From: Archivesica marissinica | Lineage: Eukaryota > Mollusca > Bivalvia > Venerida > Vesicomyidae | Reading direction: 5' to 3' | DNA: 64,000 nt | Assembly: GCA_014843695.1 (NCBI GenBank) | Contig: CM026398.1 | Span: 47,829,579-47,893,578 of the forward strand | Shown: piece by piece, positions 49,401 through 61,400 of the stretch | Numbering within the stretch: position 1 is the stretch's first letter | How the letters are laid out: each line of letters starts with the position of its first letter | Notes under the pieces: generated by a model | Database searches by the model: none | Seen by the model: only the letters and a program-made list of their open reading frames with translations | What the model was told of the DNA's origin: nothing | Position numbers and translations under genes: made by a program

Positions 49401-52400
49401 AATATATCGACACCTGTTCCCAGGCTAGCCTATACCAAGAACTATGAACACTAGTGTATGGATAAACACATTATATTACCGTATTTAGATAGATTTATTT
49501 CAGCAAGGAATGCATACAGGGACATCTAAAAACAACATGTACAGTATACAGTCAAACCTGTGTTAGTGATCACCTATATTACCTTGGAAAAGAGCTTGAC
49601 CTGCAACGATCCATCACGTTGCCATGTCCGGTTAGTGCTATAAATAACTATTAAAACCATCTGCCGACATCCTAAATATAACTCGGATGAATAAGACCAA
49701 ATATGAACATATATTTGTGTTCATCTGTGCTAAATTTTAGCCAGAAATGTAAACATTTATAAATGCACATCACGTGTGTGAGTCATAAATCAATATGAGA
49801 TTTCTCTATTTTTGTGTTATCCTCGGTGTTGGTGTGCATCAAATTCTTTTCCAATGTTCCAATTATCTTTAAGGCTGTACCCGTGTATACGGTCAAACCT
49901 GTGTTAGTGGTCACCTCTATTAAGCAGCCAACCTGTATTAAGCAGCCAGTTGCCAGATTCCTAATATGTTGTTTTGTTATATATTTGACCTCTATTAAGC
50001 AGCCAACCTGTATTAAGCAGCCAGTTGCCAGATTCCTAATATGTTTTTTGTTATATATTTGACCTCTATTAAGCAGCCACCTGTGTTAAGCAGCCACTTT
50101 CTGTGATTCCCTTTGTTGGCTGCTTAACACAGGTTTGACTGTACTGAGTATTAGACAAATTCTGCAAGGATTTCTGTAATAAATGTGTGCGGTTTTACAT
50201 TGCAAATGAAAAATTGATGGTAAATAAAAACAGATTCATATTTTGTGCTTACCTTTGAGCCTGCAATGAGTGCAATTCCCACAGAAAGTTTCCGTTTTTG
50301 TCCTCCAGAGAGTGTCATTGATTGGGCGTATCTTTTATGCTCGAGACCGAGAACTTTAATCATTGCATTGACCTCTCGATCAACATCCTTGCTAGCACAG
50401 CCTTTCAACTGTTAAACAAACAACACACGTCTACATCAAAGAAGAACTGTTACTGATGTTAGGCAATACAAATATCGTTTAGCTTGATTGCAAACGCAAT
50501 GGTAGCGCTTCAGGTACGAAAAGCCCTGGGTTCTTGCCCCGCTGTAGCCGTTATGATTGTGCCCTTAGGTTATTTAACTCCCACATTGCCGCTTCTCTCT
50601 CCCTCGTGGAGATGGATTCCATCAGGAATGAGGTCTCGATAGTGATTAATATAAATTGTAAGAACTTGTTTCACAATTGAGCTAAATTAAATTTGTAAAA
50701 ACTAAAACAAGTTCTTACAACCATAGATTAATCGCTCTGAAGACCTCATTGCTGATGAAATCCATCGTCATGAGGGACAAAGAAAACCCAATCACGAGGG
50801 TCCCACACAGAACACACTTGAATCAACTGGCCTTTGTGAGACTACCGGTACAATGGCATATTCACTATATTTTTAAATGTTGTTCATTTGCATGTCATGA
50901 TTAGAGCTATTACGGTTGCTGGCTGATAACATTGATTCCAATTTTAACTGGTGAAGAGCGGCTGTGACGTCACAAGCACCTTGCAAAAGTGATAAAAGTA
51001 ATCCGAATGAATTAGTCTTAAAATGGCCTCGATCATGATCCAATAATGTTTTTTTTTTTAATTTTCTTAAACTTATTTATTTATAAACTATTTATTTTAC
51101 AACGATTACAACGAGTTTTAACAACTTATATTAATCACTCTCATCAAATTATTGTGTGTGTGTGTGCTTAATTGATATAAACTCCTTCTTATAAGTTTTC
51201 CATATATTGTTTTACAGCAAGACCTATTGAATATGATGATAACATTAAATTAGAAACATTTTTACCAATGTTGACACTTTCCTTTAAGCTGACTTTCAAA
51301 ATATCTGAATATGCAAATAATAGCTTACAAAGGTAGTCACGAGGGCGCACCAGACACGCTTGAACCAACAGACATTGCGAGTCTACAATGGCATATTCAC
51401 TATATTTTTTAATTGTAGTTCATTTGCAGAGTAAATGAGTGTACATATGACCTTGATTTATAACCAATCCAGCTGAATGTTGTGCACGGGCATGCACCAC
51501 GGTAGTACAACCAGAGTAGAACCACCGACCTAGCAAAAGTCAGCCGGATACCGTCCTCACTTGCAAAATAAGTTCAAGCCCACAGCAATGAGTGGCAAGT
51601 GACTTCCAGCATACCAACAGGTCAGCAACAGTTAACCCATTCAACACCAAGTAACTGATATGGACTGGTTCATGATATTCTTAGACCAATAAATTAATAA
51701 GAACATTACATTTGGACCAGTTCACTTATCAAAATGGGTAATTTTGTCTAAAAATAGCAATATTACTGGCAAAAAGTGCAGATCCTGATGAGACGGCTCA
51801 TCTGGATCTACACTGTTTGTAAGCCTATTTAGAGGTCTGCGGTGTTGAAAGGGTTAACCTTTGATCCATTTATCAGTAACAGTTACCTTTGCATAGAACT
51901 TGAGGTGCTCCGCTACAGTGAGCAGGTCAAAGAGAATGTTGTGTTGAGGACATAGACCAAGGTGCCGACGCACACCTGCGATGTCCTTCCGTATGTCCTT
52001 ACCGTTGATGATTGCTGTGCCACCAGACGGTTGCAAGAAGCCTACAGAAATACATTTTACCAGCTGCAACAATTTCATACATCTATTTAACAACATATGC
52101 AGCCTACAAAATACTTTACATACATTGGTAATTGGTCACTAATTGTTTTAACAGCACATGTCGACCATGCATTTTTTCCGTTCAATGATACACGTTTTTT
52201 CGCCTTCCGAATATGTACTCTAGTGTTTTGTTTTTGTTTTGTGTTTATTTTATGACATACAAACATAGTTTTCACATGTTAACCATATACATAGCACTGA
52301 ATGAATACATAGTTTATATATCTAATGATAACATGCCTACCTACATTTATTTTTGTTTTCAATATTCGTTCTTAGTAATTAGTAGGCATGTCATAAAATT

Positions 52401-55400
52401 GTAAAATTTGTAATGTGACCCTCCCTTACCTGATGGGTGACCCTCCCTTACCTGATGGATACATTTTAAGATATATAATGTGACCCTCCCTTACCTGATG
52501 GGTGACCCTCCCTTACCTGATGGATACATTTTAAGATATATATTGTGACCCTCCCTTACCTGATGGGTGACCCTCCCTTACCTGATGGATACATTTTAAG
52601 ATATATATTGTGACCCTCCCTTACCTGATGGGTGACCCTCCCTTACCTGATGGATACATTTTAAGATATATATTGTGACCCTCCCTTACCTGATGGGTGA
52701 CCCTCCCATACCTGATGGGTACATTTTAATATATATATTGTGACCCTCCCTTACCTGATGGGTACATTTTAAGATATATATTGTGACCCTCCCTTACCTG
52801 ATGGGTACATTTTAAGATATATATTGTGACCCTCCCTTACCTGATGGGTACATTTTAAGATATATATTGTGACCCTCCCTTACCTGATGGGTACATTTTA
52901 AGATATATAATGTGACCCTCCCTTACCTGATGGGTACATTTTAAGATATATATTGTGACCCTCCCTTACCTGATGGGTACATTTTAAGATATATATTGTT
53001 TCATGAAAATCCTTCTGAAAAGGAAATACATAAACAAGATGTGTATGGGGAAAAACAGATTCTAATGTCCCCAATTAAGCATAGTGTTTTGTAACCTTCA
53101 ATTTGTAGTTTCTCTGTGTGATGGTTTAGATAAGTCTAGTGTTTTGTTGTACAATGCTAAATTCCCAGAGTGTGCAAAAGAAAAACGTAGGTTCTATCCC
53201 CCATCTGTCCCTAATAAAATTAACAGTCTTTCAAATGGGACGTTAAACCGAGGTCTCGTGTCGGTGCTTTACACCGTGCACGTAAAAGAACCAGAGGAGA
53301 CTCTAATCACTGCACTATCCTCCAAAACTATAAAATGACTAATCTCTTCAGGAGGTGTTGCTCATATTGGCAACCAGTAGCGACGATAAATAAACGTAAA
53401 ACACACACACATGACTTCGTACCCTGGGAACCCCGCTTCTCCCTCCAGGTCTCTGTCTGTATCATTGCACTATCCTACAAAAATCTAAAATGACTAATCT
53501 CTTCAGGAGGCATCGCTCATATAGGCAACCGGTAACGACGATAAATAAACGTAAAACACAACCCTTCAAACTGAACTTTACATCTGGTCCGATGGACGTT
53601 AGGTGGAAAAATAAATATGTTTGTTTTGTTTGAAAAATCAGATGCCTCCCCTCCTCACCACAGCTATTGGGACAGTCATAATCAATAGCGCTATAGAAGG
53701 TCGTAAGCTTAATAGAAACCTAGCATAACCATGACCAACGCCAAATATTTTCGCCAATAAATAAAAAAAATTAATTTAAATATTTATTTTTGTTGCAATT
53801 GGTGTAATGAGAGACATCGGTCAGTTACTGCCGCTGAATACTCTCTGAAAGTAGATAGGTCCTACTAAGTGTTACCTCTGTTTTTATCGTTGTTTCCTTT
53901 GCACAACATGCGAGCAATTTTATTCCACTATCACTTCTTATGAGTTTTAAATTACTATATCTCGACAGATCTCATACAGTATATGCAATGGGTACTTATT
54001 TGTAAAAGAATGGTATCAGTTAATTAACATGATTTGGATATAATCACATTTATCATACCGCAACATCTGGTTAGGGAACAACAGTAAAAACAAAGGATTC
54101 TAACTAAAAGGACCTATTCACATATTGGAATAAATCAGATTTTATCTGCCAAGGGAGGTAATAGAAAATTAGAGATGTCTCTCATTAGTGATCCGACAGC
54201 TAGAATCAACAAGCCTACACAGTTTGAAGCCAGTGCATGCTTAGATAATGATCAAAACAATGGTTACATTACAATGCAAGGTCACTGTGACATTGATCTT
54301 TGACCCACTGATCATAAATTCAGTAAGAGTCAATAGTGAAAATGACCACAAAGTGTGATGAATGTATACTCTCCAGTTTACAGAGTCATTGAGTGGGAAA
54401 CAGTGTTGATTTTTAGGTTCCTGCAACCTTGACCTTTAGACTTAATGACCTTAACCTACTGACAAATACCGCTCTATGCACACAGTTTATACTTCTAGGT
54501 ATACAAGGACAACCTTGACCTTTAGACTTAATGATCTTAACATACTGACAAATACTGCTCTATGCACACAGTTTATACTTCTAGGTATACAAGGACAACC
54601 TTGACCTTTAGACATAATGACCTTAACCTACTGACAAATACTGCTCTATGCACACAGTTTATACTTCTAGGTATACTTCTAAGGACGAACCTGTAAGCAT
54701 GGCGATCGTGGTAGTTTTTCCGGCACCATTATGTCCAAGTAATGATGTAATCTGGCCTTCAAACATGTTCACGTTCATGTCACTCACTGCAACCTTCGAC
54801 TTGAAATTCTGTAAATAAATTATGGATGGCAACGAATGGTGATTTTGGCATTCGATTGATCTTCCGAATGATTATTCGCTAATTTCTTGAACTTTCGAAT
54901 AGTGTACGTTTTCTACTTTCGGTTTTGCAACACTGAGACGAAGCGCCATTTCCCATCAGCTTGGTGGAATTATATAAATGGGACACCTACTGTTAGCCAT
55001 TTAGAAAGGCAGAATAATATTTAATAAATGTGGGGGTCAGCATTTCCGACCTTGTGAATGCAAAAAGCATGCATCATAACAAATTAATACGGCATGTTTA
55101 AACTTTATTTATTTTACAACAATTGCGAAGCAATTTCTAACAACTTATATTAATCACTCTCGTTGGCGCGGATGAAAGTGCATTGCATAATATTATGTGG
55201 TCATTCGTGTGGGAGGAAACCAGAGTGAGTACCCGGAGAAAACCCATCTGTCCAATCTGGTGACAACCATACCATCTCACAAACTTCCCGGTCCGAAGAT
55301 CGAACCCGGAATGCATTGGTGAGAAGGGAGCGTGCTAACCACTGTGTTAATCGGACAGCCTAATTATTCAACTGCTTAACTTGCTGAATCAACATCTACA

Positions 55401-58400
55401 TATTTCTAGAACTGAACGTATGAATTTATTGTACATATTGTATACCTTTCTGAGACCTTGAATACTGATGCCAACTTTAGCATCTACAGGATCACGCTCA
55501 AAGTTTTGAATGTTCACTGTCCTGTCTGCAGATTGTTTATTCCAGTCATCCTCTTCATTAGATCCACACCAGAATGATGGCTACAATACATAATCAAGTG
55601 TATAGTTCTTCCTACAGAAACGTTCAACTGATCTTCACGACAGAAAGGTCTAAGGGGTGTGTCTCTTGATTGCAATTCCCAACCCCGTAAACATGTAGGA
55701 TCTTACAATCAATCAGAATCCTTCCACGATTGTAATATACAACTTGCAATGGATCTTCATGACAGAAAGTTTATACAAATTTATTTTAGCTCGATTGAGA
55801 AACAAGTTATTAAAACTTAAATTAATCACTTTCGAGACCTCATTTCTGATGGAATCCATCGCTATGAGGCAACGTGGAATTTAAATGCCTTGCCTAAGGG
55901 CACAATCGTAACGGCTCCAGCGGGGCTCCGGACCTTTCGCACCTGAAGTGAACGCGCATCCACTGCGCTATCACGACTTCCACTGACAGAAAGGTCTAAA
56001 GGGGTGTGTCTCTTGATTGCAATTCCTAACCCTGTAAACATGTAGGATCTTACAACCAATCAGAATCCTTCCACGATTGTATTACACACCTTGCAATGAA
56101 TCTTCACGACAGAAAGGTCTAAAGGGGTGTGTCTCTCGATTGCAATTCACTACCCCATGAACAATGGTATCCCCATACTATCACAGCACCAAGGGTAAGG
56201 GACTATGACAACTCGCTAGGTAAGACCTAAGGCCAGTGTCCGTATGTAACCATGATTCACCATGAACCACAATGGATGGGCCACACCCGCATACCCTGGT
56301 ATTCTAGTTGGTCCCATACCAAGCAAGAAACATTATTAAAATGTCCACAAGTAATTATTGTACTTACCATGAACAGGAACCATGGTGGTTGGGCGACACC
56401 CGCATCCCCGGGGTTGATGTTATCCACATACCAAGCAAGAAACATTATTAAAATGTCCACAAGTAATTATTGTACTTACCATGAACAGGAACCATGGTGG
56501 TTGGGCGACACCCGCATCCCCGGGGTTGATGTTATCCACATACCAAGCAAGAAACATTATTAAAATGTCCACAAGTAATTATTGTACTTACCATGAACAG
56601 GAACCATGGTGGTTGGGCGACACCCGCATCCCCGGGGTTGATGTTATCCACATACCAAGCAATGAACATATATAACACAGTATCCACAATCAACATGACC
56701 ATGGCATCAAGTAGGGAGAAGTTGTCGTCAATAGTACCAGGAGAGAAGAAGTTGTTCCACTGCGCACCCTCACCTGTACCCAAAGTAAACTCATCATTGG
56801 CATGAAAGTAATGCTCTTCTTCTTCTCTGTTAAATTTATTTATCATCGGCCTGGTTAATTATTGGGACACTGTGGACAGCGAAGCTGTAAGATAGTCGCT
56901 GTTCACAGAGCGTAGCTAGGTGTAAACGGTCATATATGAACGTTTTTTATCCTACCTTTATGCGAAATAACGTACAAAAACGGCCTGCCTAATAAATTTT
57001 GCTTTATTAGTCAGTGCCTAATAAAGCTTTCGTGACGGACTACTTTTATTACCCAGATTACGGTTTGTAAATAAACAAAGCGTCTGTCGTCACATTGTGT
57101 TGTCTGCTGAGTTTGGAAAATGTCCCAAGAAGAAATTCGTGTACAGGCAAACATTCAGGTTTTTTGGGATGAATCAACACCACTCGATGAGACCCCTCTG
57201 GAAACTACTGTTAAGCTGTCATGGCTAGTTTGTTTGTTTTTGTGTCGGGTTCACACTCAGAATGTAGGATAAATAGAATATTAGGTTACTGTCTTATAAA
57301 TTTTAATTTATTAGGCTCGTCTCCAAAAATTTTTTTTCTCCGACTCGCCTAATAAATTAAAATTTATAAGACAGTAACCTAATATTCTCTATTTACGTTG
57401 ATAGTGACCATTCGATGTTCAAGCAATGGGTTAAATACATGAATACTTATTTGACGCATTAAATAAAACCCCATTGCTGAGCTTAGTTTAAACTTTATTT
57501 ATTTTACAACGATTGCGAGGCAAGTTCTAACAACTTATATTAATCACTCTCGTTGGCGCGGATGAAAGCGTAAATGTGGTCATTGGTGTGGGAGGAAACC
57601 GGAGTACCCGGAGAAAACCCACCTGTCCGATCTGGCGACCACCGTACCATCTCACATACTGAGCTGAGCGCAGTATAATGTGTACAGGATAATTATGAAT
57701 TTAGATGATAAATTCTTTATGTTTGGCTGAATGTAATGAGAGAAAACATAATGGCTAACAGTCAATAATTGAGCTATTATGGCCATGCATGGGGGGGGGG
57801 GGTAGAAAGTGTGCTACCAGGCCTCCTCAGCTACTATAATTCCATCAAAGAGGACACTGGTAGTGTGATAAAAAAAGGTGCAAAAACCTAACACCTTAAT
57901 AGCTCTTAAGCCTACAATATGTACATATACTAGAAGTGTGCAAAGAGAGGTTAGTAGTTGTTAAGAACAAGATAAAAACAAGTGTGTTCTGTTATGGCTT
58001 CATCATCGAAGCAACAAAATGCAATGTTGGGCTATAATTTGTCCGAAATAGTAATATTCTGTTGGAAGGATTCAGCATTGTTTGCAGAACCAACAATGTG
58101 ATATAAGAAACCACATGCAAGTCACTTTGTTTCGTGAAAATGCCGAAATAAAGATTTCACACAATGTATAAAAAAATTGTGTTTATATATATATATATAT
58201 ATATGTATTTGACAGGGATCATGCTAGAGGGCGATGTGAGCGAAATTGTCGCCCTAGGGACCCTGACTTCGCCCTCTGGTGGCCCCACTTCTGCCTTAAA
58301 AAAAAACATTTTGTCTAAACATACACTGGCCCATTATAAAGCACTCCTTCTATTCAAATGTTGTATTTAATGGTTGTACTGTGCATTTTAACCCTATTTT

Positions 58401-61400
58401 GCAGAAGTATATTAAAGGACACCATTTATGGAAGCGATCACGCGTTTTCTCACTTCTCCCAAAAATTCTGACCTAGAATGAACCCTGATTTGATCCGAAT
58501 AAAATATGTTTAAACTAAAGATTTCATACTCACTCCCTTATCCCATATAACAGTACCCTACCAATTGTCTTATCACAAACAACAGAGATGTATTCTATAA
58601 TAAAACACTAGACTGGAAATCAGGTTGACTGCTTAATAGAGGTGACTGACACTAGGGATGTTACTGTACAAAACAGATGGATCTGTAATGCAGTGGTAAC
58701 ACGCTGGACTGGTAATCCAGGAATCGCAGGTTCGATCCCCCGTCTGACCCTAATAAAATTAACAATCTTTCAGATGGGACGTTAAACCGAGGTCTCGTGT
58801 CCGTGCTGTACACCGTGCACGTAAAAGAACCAGAGGAGACTTTGGAATCTCCAAAACCTAAAATGACTAATATCTTCAGGAGGTGTCGCTCATATAGTCA
58901 ACCGGTAGCGACCATAAATAAACGTAAGAAACACACACACAAATCAGCAGTTTGAAAACAAGCATTGCCTTCATGGAAATCTTATTTCTCAGTCTGCAAA
59001 CAGAGTATTATCTTACAGTACATTATAATTCCCAGTAGTCAACAAGATTTTGTTGCCATGGAAACGAAAAATAACACACGACAGTATTTAGCTGAATAAT
59101 TAGAAATATTGGAAAACTAATGTGGAATGTGTAAGCCACAGAATCAGATAAGCAATCTCTGTGTGTTAGGTTTGTTAATCATTAAAGGCTGTCCGATTAG
59201 CACAGTGGTTAGTGCGCTCGTTCCTCACCAATGCAACCCGGGTTTGATATTCAGACCTGGAAGTATGCGAGATGGTACGGTTGTCGCCAGATGGGACACA
59301 CGAATGACAACATTTACAGTTTCACACGTGCCAACAAGAGTGATTAATATATGTTGTTATAGCTTATTTCGCAATCGCAATAAATAAAGTTATTATCATT
59401 AAAGGTGGTATTAGGATTCTTATGACCGATCAAATAAATATAAATATCAGATTTCGTTTTTTAAAAGTCGAAGAGAGACTCTCCAGCTATTATGTGTGGA
59501 GGAAGATCCCGGGTGCCTCTCCAGCTATTATGTGTGGAGGAAGATCCCAGGTGCCTCTCCAGCTATTATGTGTGGAGGAAGATCCCGGGTGCCTCTCCAG
59601 CTATTATGTGTGGAGAAAGATCCCGGGTGCCTCTCATAGCTAGTATGTGTGGAGGAAGATCCTGGGTGCCTCTCATAGCTATTATGTGTGGAGGAAGATC
59701 CCAGGTGCCTCTCATAGCTATTATGTGTGGAGGAAGATCCTGGGTGCCTCTCCAGCTATTATGTGTGGAGGAAGATCCCGGGTGCCTCTCCAGCTATTAT
59801 GTGAGGAGGAAGATCCTGGGTGCCTCTCATAGCTATTATGTGTGGAGGAAGATCCCGGGTGCCTCTCCAGCTATTATGTGTGGAGGAAGATCCCAGGTGC
59901 CTCTCCAGCTATTATGTGTGGAGGAAGATCCCGGGTGCGTCTCATAGCTATTATGTGTGGAGGAAGATCCTGGGTGCTTCTCCAGCTATTATGTGTGGCG
60001 GAAGATCCCAGGTGCCTCTCATAGCTATTATGTGTGGAGGAAGATCCCGGTGCCTCTCCAGCTATTATGTGTGGAGGAAGATCCCGGGTGCCTCTCCAGC
60101 TATTATGTGTGGAGGAAGATCCCGGGTGCCTCTCCAGCTATTATGTGTGGAGGAAGATCCCAGGTGCCTCTCCAGCTATTATGTGTGGAGGAAGATCCCG
60201 GGTGCCTCTCCAGCTATTATGTGTGGAGGAAGATCCCGGGTGCCTCTCATAGCTATTATGTGTGGAGGAAGATCCCGGGTGCCTCTCATAGCTATTATGT
60301 GTGGAGGAAGATCCCGGGTGCCTCTCCAGCTATTATGTGTGGAGGAAGATCCCGGGTGCCTCTCATAGCTATTATGTGTGGAGGAAGATCCCGGGTGCCT
60401 CTCCAGCTATTATGTGTGGAGGAAGATCCTGGGTGCCTCTCCAGCTATTATGTGTGGAGGAAGATCCCGGGTGCCTCTCATAGCTATTATGTGTGGAGGA
60501 AGATCCCGGGTGCCTCTCCAGCTATTATGTGTGGAGGAAGATCCCAGGTGCCTCTCATAGCTATTATGTGTGGAGGAAGATCCTGGGTGCCTCTCCAGCT
60601 ATTATGTGTGGAGGAAGATCCTGGGTGCCTCTCCAGCTATTATGTGTGGAGGAAGATCCCGGGTGCCTCTCATAGCTATTATGTGTGGAGGAAGATCCCG
60701 GGTGCCTCTCCAGCTATTATGTGTGGAGGAAGATCCTGGGTGCCTCTCATAGCAGTATTTCAGACACAGATGGGTAGAACCACTGACCTTCCGCAAGCTT
60801 CCATACATGTACATGAAATAATTCTGACATCTTCAGTGGGATTAGAACCTACAGCAGTGAGCGGGAAATGATTTGTGAAGTCATGTTTTGATGTCCTATT
60901 GATGTCCTATTGATGTCCTAGATGCTTTGGATACACACGCGGTTCTGCTGGAATTAACAATGCAGGCCATAGGCGTCTACGCGTCAGAACTCTGCTGGAA
61001 TTAACAATGCAGGCCGTAGGCGTCTACGCGTCAGAACTCTGCTGGAATTAACAATGCATGCCGTAGGCGTCTACGCGTCAGAACTCTGCTGGAATTAACA
61101 ATGCAGGCCATAGGCGTCTACGCGTCAGAACTCTGCTGGAATTAACAATGCAGGTCGTAGGCGTCTACGCGTCAGAACTCTGCTGGAATTAACAATGCAG
61201 GCCGTAGGCGTCTACGCGTCAGAACTCTGCTGGAATTAACAATGCAGGCCGTAGGCGTCTACGCGTCAGAACTCTGCTGGAATTAACAATGCAGGCCGTA
61301 GGCGTCTACGCGTCAGAACTCTGCTGGAATTAACAATGCAGGCCGTAGGCGTCTACGCGTCAGAACTCTGCTGGAATTAACAATGCAGGCCGTAGGCGTC

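Noticed and set aside
49814..50062. Small protein repeating [14 protein letters not shown]
   Set aside because: This is the M1 element interior; the same peptide appears at every M1 copy.
56257..56675. Plus-strand coding exons with repeated [15 protein letters not shown]
   Set aside because: They are the antisense reading of the copied ABCA exon end.
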